A stretch of 64,000 nucleotides of DNA from Melitaea cinxia (GCF_905220565.1 NC_059423.1:6134001-6198000); one strand, 5' to 3'. Numbered from the stretch's first letter, positions 45,601 to 55,216 are shown. Program-made: numbers and translations. Notes: generated by a model from the sequence alone, not told the origin.

Positions 45601-46282
45601 CCAGAGGAGCGCCTCGAGTCTCGGAAATCGCCTCTTGCAAGATCCCTCTCATCTGTTCTACTTTTTGGGCGACTGCTCCCTCAGTGATCACCTTCACAGG
45701 CGCTTCGCTACGAACGCCTTCTTGTTGCGTTGACACTTCGTTGCGCACCGTGAACACGGGTTCGACTTCAGGAGCAGCCTCACGTCGAAATCGTTCGAGC
45801 TCGGCGGCGTCAAATATGCCCTTTCGTTGGATGTACCGAGCTCGATCTGCCAGGTTCTGTTCCGTAACAGTTAGCGTAGGCTCAAGCAGTAGGAACTCGC
45901 GGTGCATTACTGCCCGGTAGCCAGTCCGCCCGGTTTCACGTCCTACAGCCCTATAGTACGCACGCATGACACTCTCGTTCATTTTCGGTGTCCATTTCAT
46001 GCGACGTACTCCACCAGCGGCGGGCAACGAATGCTGAGTCCCTTGGGACTCTGTCGTCGCCAAGCCAACTGGCGGGGATGGTGGATAACCCGACCGGTCA
46101 GGTGGTGGTGCCGGTCGGCGGGGTTGGCTGGCGGCCCGCATGCTGCCACGTCCAGCGCCAGCTCCAGACGCGCCCTGGCGTCCCCAAGGCAGCGGCCCTA
46201 TGCGCCTTTGTAAATCATCCTCCATCATAGTATTTTTTTGAGTGCTAATATACTCACTTGGAGAGGCACTCACGCTCTCCAA
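42680..46282 (-). CDS. Element A ORF: reverse transcriptase with restriction-like endonuclease, 1200 aa
   Basis: It encodes the protein that nicks the target and reverse-transcribes the element RNA. There is a Myb-like segment (MKWTPKMNESVMRAYYRA, around residue 95). RT motifs are NYRPITCLTSIYKTL near 530, IDYKKAFDSVPHSW near 600 and YMDD at about 706. A CCHC finger CRACRHPGESLRHVLSGC lies near 1005. The endonuclease KPD...D core (KPDIVVMDRARSRVFLVDI) lies near 1090. The frame is unbroken and all key residues looked for are present. A second ATG at 46228 matches the start of element C better (GPLPxGRxGxxGAGAG follows), so the first 18 residues may not be translated. Confidence 0.9.
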   Translation of the reverse strand: MESVSASPSEYISTQKNTMMEDDLQRRIGPLPWGRQGASGAGAGRGSMRAASQPRRPAPPPDRSGYPPSPPVGLATTESQGTQHSLPAAGGVRRMKWTPKMNESVMRAYYRAVGRETGRTGYRAVMHREFLLLEPTLTVTEQNLADRARYIQRKGIFDAAELERFRREAAPEVEPVFTVRNEVSTQQEGVRSEAPVKVITEGAVAQKVEQMRGILQEAISETRGAPLEMRPRLSRLPLNAATRNAIEAANRLLPPYLEGSLSLEDTGSILFGAALAVHRLVGAKTQESGRATHKNSDVPAWKRRIERRINLARALIGRLLAFRSGNTRPRIVRSVRMAFNGLGISLDQPDIADKLTERIDGLKQRIAAWGKRIRRYSERVERFRQNRLFVSDQKRFYRKLENPISSFASLKPSTVDLVAFWRNIWSGEVEHEEGPWIAAVQDACAKIEPMNPIAISTEDVSGAVRRAPNWKSPGADGLHHYWLKGLSVCHATLARQYQEAIDRKTLPNLFTTGITHLAPKSTNTADPTNYRPITCLTSIYKTLTSVLSCKISRHIGEFNILSAAQNGCRGGGRGTKELLLIDSVAGQLVRRNRRNFSAAWIDYKKAFDSVPHSWLLRVLELYKVDQAVRDFLGVCMGQWSTVLCLQGERLTGADDPIRIRRGIFQGDCLSPLWFCLSLNPLSTLLERSGTGFQFRRGGTKVSHLLYMDDLKLLAPNAARLQELLKITTEFSSSIRMQLGVDKCAVVHVDRGQVTQSSQLSLELTSFKTLSEAESYRYLGMSQCIGVKEVDMKQAVCEIFFGRLTKVLRSYLSGANKVRAYNAWVMPTLLYTFGILRWTQTELDALDRRVRTTMTHHRMHHPKSSVMRLYIPRKCGGRGMLSAKTMHNREVCSLRAYFETRRDSALHGDVSMCDKGLTPLALAKENWQKPVVLSTSDRETVWMEKELHGRFYKALHAPHVDSKASVQWLRFGDLFGETEGFVCAIQDQVVKTNNYRKHVLKDGTPDFCRACRHPGESLRHVLSGCSVLANTEYLHRHNQVAKILHQELALMYGLLEQRMPYYQYSPVPVLERDGVRLYWDLPIATDRTILANKPDIVVMDRARSRVFLVDITVPHDENLVKAETEKESKYLDLAHEIVDMWGVGSAEIIPIVISANGLIPVSLAHHLRQLGIRDGSLAARMQKAVLLDSARIVRWFLSLQP

Positions 46283-46390
46283 GGAGGCTGCGCGGGTGTT
46301 ATGCAGCTTTTGTTGCCCTTAGTCGCCTTTTACGACACCCTAGGCGTAGGAAGGGGTGGTCCTATTCTACTCTGCCGGGAACCACACGGC

Positions 46391-46391
<1 letters not shown>
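46283..46391 (-). promoter_or_regulatory. Element A 5' UTR with conserved fold
   Basis: On the minus strand it starts CCGTGTGGTTCCCGGCAGAG. A stem GTGG(T)TCC/GGACCAC encloses a 15-nt loop, and GTCGTAAAAGGCGACTAAGG follows. The same arrangement starts every full R340 copy. It is probably the internal promoter or processing element of the RNA 5' end. Confidence 0.5.

Positions 46392-46421
<30 letters not shown>
46392..46421. repeat. (ATT)n tract between elements A and B
   Basis: Nine ATT units join the 5' end of A to the 3' end of B. Confidence 0.92.
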
Positions 46422-48475
46422 TTCGGTATTTTTTTTTTCTCAGCCTTTGGCTGGTTTTTCTGCATTTACGGGTCAAAACCAAGTAAATGCAGCGTGTGGT
46501 GTGTTAAAATTATGTGTTGTGTGGGATTTCGTGTTCGTCAATTTGCAAGAACTTTCTTACGATTCGGCATGTATTTAAAATGGCGGCTTTTTGTAAGGTG
46601 ATATAAAGAGTTTCGTTTAATTCTAGTAGTTTAAGACTATGTAACAGATGGTTTGGGATAACACCTGTCGTGAAAAGAGCTATTGGGATTATGTATACTT
46701 TATTTTGGTTCCAAATTCTAGCTACTTCCTCCTTTAGTTCAGTATATTTGTTGATTTTTTCAGAAATTGTTTTTTGTAGGTTATGAGTGTTGGGAACAGC
46801 AATATCTATCAGATAGGTTATTTTATTTAATTTATCTTGGAGCGTTATATCCGGTCTATTGTAGTGGATGGTTTTGTCTGTAAGTATTGCGCGATCAAAA
46901 TAGAGCTTATGTGTGTCGTTTTCTAAGACTGTTTGTGGCTTATATTTGTAATAAGGTGTGTTTGTGTTCTGTATGAGTTTGTGTTTTAGTGCTAACTTTT
47001 GGTGAATTATGTTGACTACTTGGTTATGTCTATGTGTGTAATCTGTTTGTGTAAGTGTTGTACATGCCCCGGTAATGTGTTGGATGGTCTCTGGTTGAAC
47101 GTGGCATTTGCGGCATTTATCGTTTGGTATTGAGGAGTCTTTGATTATGAATTTTCTGTAGTTTTTAGTGTTGACTATTTGATCCTGTATCGCTATTATA
47201 AATCCTTCGGTCTCTGGAAATAGGTTTCCTATTTTAAGCCATTTGTTTGAGGCTGCCGTGTTTATGTGGGGTTGTTCTAGATCGTGAGGATGGCGGCCGT
47301 GTAATACTTTTCGTTTCCAGCTATCTATTTTTTGTGTTTGAAGATCGTTACTTTCGGTATTTAGAGAGCTTATGTCTTCGTGTAAGTTTAGTGGAGTATA
47401 GTTAAAATCATTTTGAACTACGGCTTTATGTATTTCGCTAGTCTGTGATTTTAAGAGAAAAAAAAGCTTTTAAATTGCCGACTTGTTTTTGACAGAGATG
47501 ATTCAAATCAATAAGGCCCCTTCCTCCATATTCTCTTTTGATAGTAAGTCTTTCTATTGCAGATTTTGGATGTAGATTATTGTGTTTAGTGAGTGTGGTG
47601 CGTATCGTGCGCTCTATTTGTTCTATGTCTGTTTTTGTCCATTTTATTATACCAAATGAGTATGTAAGAATTGGGATAGCGTATGTATTTATAGACTTAA
47701 TGAGATGTTTGCCTGTTAGTTTAGTTTTACAAAGAGCATTAACTCGTTTTTTAAATTCTATTGTTAAAGTGTTTTTGATTTCTGTGTGATTTAATCCTTT
47801 AAGTTGTTTATATCCTAAGTATTTATACAAATCGGTGGGTTCCATGGCTGTAATTATATCTTTATCATTAACTACATAATGGCCTGGCCGTATCTTGCCT
47901 CGTTTAATGTGAAGTGTTCTACATTTATCCAAACCAAATTCCATATTAATATCTTTGCTAAATTGTGCTGTAGTATCTATTAATTTTTGCATTTCCATTT
48001 CTGTTTTTCCATATAGCTTAATATCATCCATATATATGAGAAGATGAGAGACTATTGTATCTTGTTTATCGTATTTGAGGCAATATCCGGCCCGACAACC
48101 ACGCAGCAAATATGACAGGGGGTTTAAGGCTAGGCAAAACCACAGAGGACTCAAGGAATCGCCTTGATAGATCCCCTTTCTAATGATTATTTCTCTAGTT
48201 GTGATGTTAGTTCGATTCGCGGTCAGGTATAGTGTGGTTTTCCATCTGGACATAATATCACGTAAAAAGTTTATTATTTTCGGGTTTATTTTGTATATTT
48301 GTAATATTTTAATTAGCCAAGAATGTGGGATACTGTCAAAAGCTTTTTTATAATCTATATATGTGCAATGTAGGTTTCTATTTTTTGAAGTCGCATGTTT
48401 GTGAATAGTAGAATCAATTATTAGCTGTTCCTTACATCCCATGTGGCCTCGCCTGCATCCTTTTTGTTCTTCCGC

Positions 48476-48476
<1 letters not shown>
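46422..48476 (-). pseudogene. R4/Dong-type element B, 5'-truncated and frameshifted
   Basis: It is almost identical to the last 2.05 kb of element C. The frame opens at 48442 (MGCKEQLIIDSTIH) and keeps IDYKKAFDSIPHSW and YMDD (with one extra codon before it). An extra A in an A run near 47460 shifts the frame, so the 334-aa frame ends at 47438. The remaining finger and endonuclease part (46510-47437) is in another frame. The 5' end is lost at a ctatta sequence. Confidence 0.9.
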
Positions 48477-48509
<33 letters not shown>

Positions 48510-48511
48510 GT
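48477..48511. repeat. (ATT)n tract between elements B and C
   Basis: About eleven ATT units, then gttttcggta, the 3' end of C. Confidence 0.92.
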
Positions 48512-51500
48512 TTTCGGTATTTTTTTTTCTCAGCCTTTGACTGGTTTTTCTGCATTTACGGGTCAAAACCAAGTAAATGTAGCGTGTGGTGTGTTAAAAT
48601 TATGTGTTGTGTGGGATTTCGTGTTCGTCAATTTGCAAGAACTTTCTTACGATTCGGCATGTATTTAAAATGGCGGCTTTTTGTAAGGTGATATAAAGAG
48701 TTTCGTTTAATTCTAGTAGTTTAAGACTATGTAACAGATGGTTTGGGATAACACCTGTCGTGGAAAGAACTATTGGGATTATGTATACTTTATTTTGGTT
48801 CCAAATTCTAGCTACTTCCTCCTTTAGTTCAGTATATTTGTTGATTTTTTCAGAAATTGTTTTTTGTAGGTTATGAGTGTTGGGAACAGCAATATCTATC
48901 AGATAGGTTTTTTTATTTAATTTATCTTGGAGCGTTATATCCGGTCTATTGTAGTGGATGGTTCTGTCTGTAAGTATTGCGCGATCAAAATAGAGCTTAT
49001 GTGTGTCGTTTTCTAAGACTGTTTGTGGTTTATATTTGTAATAAGGTGTGTTTGTGTTCTGTATGAGTTTGTGTTTTAGTGCTAACTTTTGGTGAATTAT
49101 GTTGACTACTTGGTTATGTCTATGTGTGTAATCTGTTTGTGTAAGTGTTGTACATGCCCCGGTAATGTGTTGGATGGTCTCTGGTTGAACGTGGCATTTG
49201 CGACATTTATCGTTTGGTATTGAGGAGTCTTTGATTATGAATTTTCTGTAGTTTTTAGTGTTGACTATTTGATCCTGTATCGCTATTATAAATCCTTCGG
49301 TCTCTGGAAATAGGTTTCCTATTTTAAGCCATTTGTTTGAGGCTGCCGTGTTTATGTGGGGTTGTTCTAGATCGTGAGGATGGCGGCCGTGTAATACTTT
49401 TCGTTTCCAGCTATCTAGTTTTTGTGTTTGAAGATCGTTACTTTCGGTATTTAGAGAGCTTATGTCTTCGTGTAAGTTTAGTGGAGTATAGTTAAAATCA
49501 TTTTGAACTATGGCTTTATGTATTTCGCTAGTCTGTGATTTTAAGAGAAAAAAAGCTTTTAAATTGCCGACTTGTTTTTGACAGAGATGATTCAAATCAA
49601 TAAGGCCCCTTCCTCCATATTCTCTTTTGATAGTAAGTCTTTCTATTGCAGATTTTGGATGTAGATTATTGTGTTTAGTGAGTGTGGTGCGTATCGTGCG
49701 CTCTATTTGTTCTATGTCTGTTTTTGTCCATTTTATTATACCAAATGAGTATGTAAGAATTGGGATAGCGTATGTATTTATAGACTTAATGAGATGTTTG
49801 CCTGTTAGTTTAGTTTTACAAAGAGCATTAACTCGTTTTTTAAATTCTATTGTTAAAGTGTTTTTGATTTCTGTGTGATCTAATCCTTTAAGTTGTTTAT
49901 ATCCTAAGTATTTATACAAATCGGTGGGTTCCATGGCTGTAATTATATTGGTATCATTAACTACATAATGGCCTGGCCGTATCTTGCCTCGTTTAATGTG
50001 AAGTGTTCTACATTTATCCAAACCAAATTCCATATTAATATCTTTGCTAAATTGTGCTGTAGTATCTATTAATTTTTGCATTTCCATTTCTGTTTTTCCA
50101 TATAGCTTAATATCATCCATATATATGAGATGAGAGACTATTGTATCTTGTTTATCGTATTTGAGGCAATATCCGGCCCGACAACCACGCAGCAAATATG
50201 ACAGGGGGTTTAAGGCTAGGCAAAACCACAGAGGACTCAAGGAATCGCCTTGATAGATCCCCTTTCTAATGATTATTTCTCTAGTTGTGATGTTAGTTCG
50301 ATTCGCGGTCAGGTAAAGTGTGGTTTTCCATCTGGACATAATATCACGTAAAAAGTTTATTATTTTCGGGTTTATTTTGTATATTTGTAATATTTTAATT
50401 AGCCAAGAATGTGGGATACTGTCAAAAGCTTTTTTATAATCTATATATGTGCAATGTAGGTTTCTATTTTTTGAAGTCGCATGTTTGTGAATAGTAGAAT
50501 CAATTATTAGCTGTTCCTTGCATCCCATGTGACCTCGCCTGCATCCTTTTTGTTCTTCCGCTATTATATTATATTGTTCAACATGTTTATTGATTTTTGT
50601 TGTTATTGCTGATGTTAAGATTTTGTATATAGTTGGTAGGCATGTAATAGGTCGGTATTGTGAAGGTTGTGGAGAAATCTGTGATTTAGGCAGCATATAG
50701 GTTATTCCAGTGGCAATGAAATCTGGAATTTTTTGTTTACCAATAATGATATCTGTAAAATTTTTAGCAATGATCTTATGTAAAGAAAATAATTTTTTGA
50801 ACCAAAAGTTATGAATTTTATCTACTCCTGGTGATTTCCAGTTATGTAATCTAGCTGTAATGTTATTTATTTCTGTCTCAGTTATTTCTGTGAATTCCAT
50901 TTCTTCAATTGAATTCCATTTATTTTCTTCTTCGGTTATCCAATCGGCTTTATCATTGTGATGTACTTGTTGTTCCCAGATGCCTGACCAAAAAGTTTCC
51001 AGTTGTATTTGTGTGGGCATAATAGGACTGTTTACTGTATCTGTGTCTATTTTTGGTTTGTATAAGTTTCTGTAGAAAGTTTTTTCATTTGTGCTAAACA
51101 TTGTGTTATCGTTTTTCCTTTGCTGTGCCTTTTTGTATCTTTTAAGTCTATGAACTTTTAGTGCTAACTTTTGTTTTAGAGTGTCTAAGAACTCTTCCGG
51201 TTTTGTATTCCTATTTTCGTGTTTAGTGTGTGTGTTTCTTGTTTCAAATATTCTTTTGACATGCTTAATGATTTTACGGGATCTATTGTTATTTATGTAC
51301 TGTGTGACTCGCCCACAGTCTGCTCTGAGTTTTTCTATGTCCTTTTCTAATCTTATTTGCCATGGTGGTTTATTACAGTCTTTGGGCCTTGTGCTTCTAA
51401 TATTTTCTGTGACCTTATAGTTAAGTTCTTCGGAGATAACTAAGGCTACGCAATACACTATTGTATGTATGTCGGTTAGTTTTGTGTCGTCGGAAATAAA

Positions 51501-52664
51501 TTGGAACAGAATATCTTGATTAAACATATTGACTAGCTGAAATAGGTGAGAACTGTATCTAAGTTTAGGTAATTTTGGTCGGACTCGTGGATCCATTCCT
51601 GAATATTGTGTTAGTGCTGTCCTGAATTTGTCACAGATTTCTTCTATTTGAGTGTTCGTTCCTAGGTTATGGTCTAATACCGTATCAATGTCGTTATCCA
51701 TCATTATAGTAACAAATTCAGTCTGTGTTGACATGTGTGATGTCTGAGTGTTATTAGAAAATGTGCATGTTGACTGAGTATTATATGTGAATATGTTTGA
51801 TGGCGAAGTGTGCCTTGTGTTGGGTTTTGGGTGAGTAGAGGAACATTGAATATCATTGTTTGTTGATACATTACTATTAATATAGATTTGATTTTCATTT
51901 TCTGTTTCTAGTTGTGACTTTATTTCTTCTTTAATTGTATTTAAAGTTTCCTGATTTAAAAGGTTGTTTTTTACTATTGCTCTTCTTTGATCTGCGATTC
52001 TTTGTTCTGTGACGTTTAATTCCGGATATTTTCGTAAAAAAAGTTCGTGCAATTGTTTTCTATAGGTGGTTAGGTCGGTCTCTAATCTAGTGATGTAGTA
52101 GTAGGTGCGCATGATAAATAGGTTTACTTCTTTACTCCATTTCATGCGCACTCTCGGTTTACCGGCTTTGGTGGACGTGGGTAAAAAGGCACTTGCCTCC
52201 CGCGCAACATCCAAGGTCGGTGTGGGTGAATCTCTGTTTGAAAGGGGTGAGGAGGGAATTGATGGTGTATATGAGATGGTACTTGGACTATAGGGTTCTG
52301 TTGAAGTTGTCCTGTCAGTCAGTCTGTCAGCATCGGCTGTAGTATTTTCGGTTGACCCGGTGGGAGCCCGCCTGTTCAGCTCCTCACCGCTGGCGGTTCG
52401 CATGCTGAAACACCCAGCGCCAGCTCCAGGTGTGCCCCGGCGATTGCCCCCGGGAAGCGGCCCTTTACGTTTTTTCATTGATCGTGTCTCCATATTGAAC
52501 GGGTTGTCGGGACCGTTGGTTGGAAAGGTGTGTCTAGGTGTTGGTGTCTTTGTAAGGTATTTGTGCCTGCTACTTCAACGAGGTAGGGTATGGTCAAGAT
52601 GTTAATGACAATTTGTTCAAGCCTTCCTTAAGCCCCCCCACCACGGCAAGGTGGTCCCTTGGGG
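48512..52664 (-). mobile_element. R4/Dong-type non-LTR retrotransposon C, apparently full length
   Basis: It has (ATT)n on both sides, a 5' UTR of about 170 nt with a strong C6/G6 hairpin at 52635-52668, a single ORF and a 3' UTR of about 88 nt. Its codons are AT-rich. Near identity to the adjacent B copy shows recent activity of this family. Confidence 0.88.
48600..52493 (-). CDS. Element C ORF: reverse transcriptase with restriction-like endonuclease, 1297 aa
   Basis: The ORF is intact. It has a Myb-like segment (MKWSKEVNLFIMRTYYYIT, around residue 117) and a long Asn/Thr-rich linker (about 190-300). RT blocks are QYRPITCLPTIYKIL, IDYKKAFDSIPHSW near 680, GIYQGDSLSPLWFCLALNPL and IYMDD near 789. 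A CCHC finger CRKCHVQPETIQHITGAC lies near 1096, and the endonuclease core RPDITLQDKLNKKTYLIDI near 1180. The start is chosen at 52493 because METRSMKKRKGPLPGGNRRG aligns with the start of element A. No frameshift or stop is visible. Confidence 0.92.
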   Translation of the reverse strand: METRSMKKRKGPLPGGNRRGTPGAGAGCFSMRTASGEELNRRAPTGSTENTTADADRLTDRTTSTEPYSPSTISYTPSIPSSPLSNRDSPTPTLDVAREASAFLPTSTKAGKPRVRMKWSKEVNLFIMRTYYYITRLETDLTTYRKQLHELFLRKYPELNVTEQRIADQRRAIVKNNLLNQETLNTIKEEIKSQLETENENQIYINSNVSTNNDIQCSSTHPKPNTRHTSPSNIFTYNTQSTCTFSNNTQTSHMSTQTEFVTIMMDNDIDTVLDHNLGTNTQIEEICDKFRTALTQYSGMDPRVRPKLPKLRYSSHLFQLVNMFNQDILFQFISDDTKLTDIHTIVYCVALVISEELNYKVTENIRSTRPKDCNKPPWQIRLEKDIEKLRADCGRVTQYINNNRSRKIIKHVKRIFETRNTHTKHENRNTKPEEFLDTLKQKLALKVHRLKRYKKAQQRKNDNTMFSTNEKTFYRNLYKPKIDTDTVNSPIMPTQIQLETFWSGIWEQQVHHNDKADWITEEENKWNSIEEMEFTEITETEINNITARLHNWKSPGVDKIHNFWFKKLFSLHKIIAKNFTDIIIGKQKIPDFIATGITYMLPKSQISPQPSQYRPITCLPTIYKILTSAITTKINKHVEQYNIIAEEQKGCRRGHMGCKEQLIIDSTIHKHATSKNRNLHCTYIDYKKAFDSIPHSWLIKILQIYKINPKIINFLRDIMSRWKTTLYLTANRTNITTREIIIRKGIYQGDSLSPLWFCLALNPLSYLLRGCRAGYCLKYDKQDTIVSHLIYMDDIKLYGKTEMEMQKLIDTTAQFSKDINMEFGLDKCRTLHIKRGKIRPGHYVVNDTNIITAMEPTDLYKYLGYKQLKGLDHTEIKNTLTIEFKKRVNALCKTKLTGKHLIKSINTYAIPILTYSFGIIKWTKTDIEQIERTIRTTLTKHNNLHPKSAIERLTIKREYGGRGLIDLNHLCQKQVGNLKAFFLLKSQTSEIHKAIVQNDFNYTPLNLHEDISSLNTESNDLQTQKLDSWKRKVLHGRHPHDLEQPHINTAASNKWLKIGNLFPETEGFIIAIQDQIVNTKNYRKFIIKDSSIPNDKCRKCHVQPETIQHITGACTTLTQTDYTHRHNQVVNIIHQKLALKHKLIQNTNTPYYKYKPQTVLENDTHKLYFDRAILTDRTIHYNRPDITLQDKLNKKTYLIDIAVPNTHNLQKTISEKINKYTELKEEVARIWNQNKVYIIPIVLSTTGVIPNHLLHSLKLLELNETLYITLQKAAILNTCRIVRKFLQIDEHEIPHNT

Positions 52665-52666
52665 GG

Positions 52667-52703
<37 letters not shown>
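52665..52703. repeat. (ATT)n tract, 5' flank of element C
   Basis: About eleven ATT units follow gggggggtt. This is the outer border of the element cluster. Confidence 0.92.
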
Positions 52704-52705
<2 letters not shown>

Positions 52706-53175
52706 ACTCAATTTTAAATACCACAAGCGGCTCCACCAGTTAATCATAACTCCTCGACAATTAAATATTATCATAAGTATTTTGATGTGCGCACAAGTGA
52801 AGTTATAGAGAGGATCTGATTTTAAATACAATTAAAATGTACATATCAAAGTATATAAAGGTCATTAATACATTTACGTAGTTCGTTATGTAAAACTTAT
52901 GTACATAGTAAATGTGTATTCAAATCAAGTTTTACCAACATACATGCAAATGAATTAGTATATTAAATGCACGCTTAGAATTGTTAAGAGGGTTAACGGT
53001 CAAGAACGGTTCATTCAAAGTGTGTGTTGAAGCAAACAATACTAAATTAATTTAAAATATTTTGTAAATCTTTACGAATATAAATTAATTGTCAATATAT
53101 GAACGGGTATAACTTCCGGACAGCGTTAAATTGGATTTTTTTTATATTCTTTAATGCCAGGACAAGATTTGAATT
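52704..53175. other. AT-rich sequence
   Basis: No gene or repeat was recognised. Confidence 0.4.
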
Positions 53176-53179
53176 TTAA

Positions 53180-53430
53180 AAAAAAGCGAGTGTGCTTTAG
53201 ACCCACACGACTGAAGTAAAACTTCTGCACAATAGGCCTGCACCTGTGTCTTAGATAAACGAAACGTAACTGGCTATGAGAGAAAGAGATAAAGAAAATG
53301 TGTGATCGCATCACTCTCATGCTCCGTTCGCCTCACCCGATCACACTTTTCGTAACGCTCTCGTCACGAATTTACCAACTTACTCCCCAACTCAAGCGTG
53401 CGCCAAGAAATTTTACTTCATTTTTTTTTT
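53180..53430 (+). repeat. Family V repeat
   Basis: Contains cacacgactgaagtaaaact, gctccgttcgcctcacccga and gtaacgctctcgtcacgaat. Longer than the copy at 8165 by a small insert. Confidence 0.7.
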
Positions 53431-53511
53431 TAAAGCTGTGTTCATAATTCATATTTTTTTAAATCCCTCATGTACAGACATAGATCGGTTACAATTTATA
53501 TATATATATAT

Positions 53512-53725
53512 ATACTAGCTGACCCACGAAACGTTGCTTTGCCATACATGTTATTAACCCCCTTAATCCCCCCCTTATAACTTAGGAATATGAAAAATAG
53601 ATGTTGGCCGATTCTGCGACCTACCCGATATGCAAAAAAATCATAAAATCGGTCCAATCGTTTCGGAAGAGTATGGTATAACTAACATTGTGACACGAGA
53701 ATTTTTGTATATAAGACTAGTGGAC
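53512..53725 (+). repeat. Family P repeat with (AT)n at its left edge
   Basis: After tatatatatatactagctg it reads cccacgaaacgttgctttgc, cttaggaatatgaaaaatag and caatcgtttcggaagagta, ending gacacgagaatttttgtata. Confidence 0.75.
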
Positions 53726-54520
53726 CCGGCAGACGTCCTGCCCGGAAAACAGCTACCAAATTTGATAGCTTACAGCAGCAGGGTCCAATTGAGATAAAAA
53801 CTACCATATCTTCCAAGTCAGACAAAATTAGACATGCTTACAAAACTTGATAAAAATTGGTTCAGTAGTTTTGGAGTTACATACCGATAGCAGCGCCACC
53901 TACCAGGTCCGATTGAGATAAAAATAACCCTATCTCCCAAGTCAGACAAAATTAGACATGCTTACAAAACTTGATAAAAATTGGTTCAGTAGTTTTGGAG
54001 TTACATACCGATAGCAGCGCTACCTACCGGGTCCGATTGAGATAAAAATAACCCTATCTCCCAAGTTGGACCAAATTATAGACGCGTACAAAATTTGATA
54101 AAAATTGATTCAGTAATTTTGGAGCTACATACTGATAGCAGCGCCACCTACCGGGTCCAATTTAGTTATAAACTACCATATTTTCCAAGTCAGACAAAAT
54201 TACAGATGGCTTACAAAATTTGATAAAAATTGGTTAAGTAGTTTCGGAGGTACATACCAATAGCAGCGCCACCTACCGGGTCCAATTTAATTAAAAACTA
54301 CCATATCTTCCAAGTCAGACAAAATTACAGATGCTTACAAAACTTGATAAAAATTGGTTCAGTAGTTTCGAAGTTACATACCGATAGCAGCGCCACCTAC
54401 CAGGTCCGATTGAGATAAAAACTACCCTATCTCCCAAGTTGGACCAAATTATAGATGCGTACAAAATTTGATAAAAAGTCGATAGGAGCTATGGTTTAAA
54501 AACGGGAATTTTCCATTGTT
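53726..54520 (+). repeat. 124-bp tandem array, about six units
   Basis: It starts agtggacccggcagacgtcc. The 'gatagcagcgccacctacc' motif recurs at about 53886, 54010, 54134, 54259 and 54383, a step of 124-125 bp. Each unit reads gagataaaaactaccctatc..., gacaaaattagacatgctta..., ttggttcagtagttttggag.... Non-coding. Confidence 0.85.
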
Positions 54521-55216
54521 AACGCCCCCGCAAGAATATAATAAGTAATGTGAAATAGCTAGTTAATACCATTTTTACTGTATGTAAAATTAAATTAAAA
54601 TGCGGTCTACAATTAAGATCAATTTAACCATTAGTAACGTACGTAAAATGCGCTCTAACATATTACTTAACATGACCTTTATTGAATCGCAATAAAGTTC
54701 AAATTGAGCCTATATTTTAGTTAGAAAACGTTTGTGTGGGGAAAAGATAAGGTATGTTTTTAGGGTTTTCCCGGAAATTATTCGAATTTTTCTCGCCGTA
54801 AAAACCATGGACCTCAATAAACATTTAAAAAAAAAGAATTGGTAAAATTAGTCTAGGCGTTGTTGAGTTATGCGCTTACAACACATTTTGCGATTCATTT
54901 TCATATTATAAGATCAATGTTTTTTTGATTCAAAATACATGCTTAAATAATGTATTATTTCCGAGTAACTTTTTTATAAACAATTTTAGTTGTTTACGTT
55001 TCGTAAGCTAACGAAAAACAAGTATATTTTTAAATATTAATCAATTCTTTGTATTGCAGTCATTAATATGATTAACAAGCTGATACGTTAAAATTTGTAC
55101 CGCATTTTTTTCATTTTCGTGTATATATCGATTGTATTTAATTTTCTTTGACTTAAACCTGACAAAAAAGGAATTATCCGATTTTGCACAGTCGTTTTTA
55201 TATATTGCATTTTTAT
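54521..55216. other. AT-rich sequence with a repeat fragment
   Basis: 54710-54915 resembles 16010-16245 (aatttttctcgccgta, gcgcttacaacacattttgc). Otherwise nothing was recognised. Confidence 0.4.

Larger units (their letters stand above)
42532..46391 (-). mobile_element. R4/Dong-type non-LTR retrotransposon A, apparently full length
   Basis: It is bounded on both sides by (ATT)n tracts. It has a 5' UTR of about 108 nt, a single ORF (42680-46282) and a 148-nt 3' UTR. The 5' end carries a structured motif shared with the R340 repeats. Its codons are GC-rich, unlike the AT-rich element C next to it, although both belong to the same clade. The Bombyx element Dong is known for insertion into TAA repeats. 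Confidence 0.85.

Noticed and set aside
46300..46391. HDV-like ribozyme at the 5' end of element A
   Set aside because: I could not thread the double pseudoknot: only 15 nt lie between the two strands of the first stem, too few for P2 and P3. Left as a structure of unknown type.
42779..46601. Many plus-strand ORFs of 60-128 aa across element A
   Set aside because: They are antisense shadows of the GC-rich 1200-aa reverse transcriptase frame.
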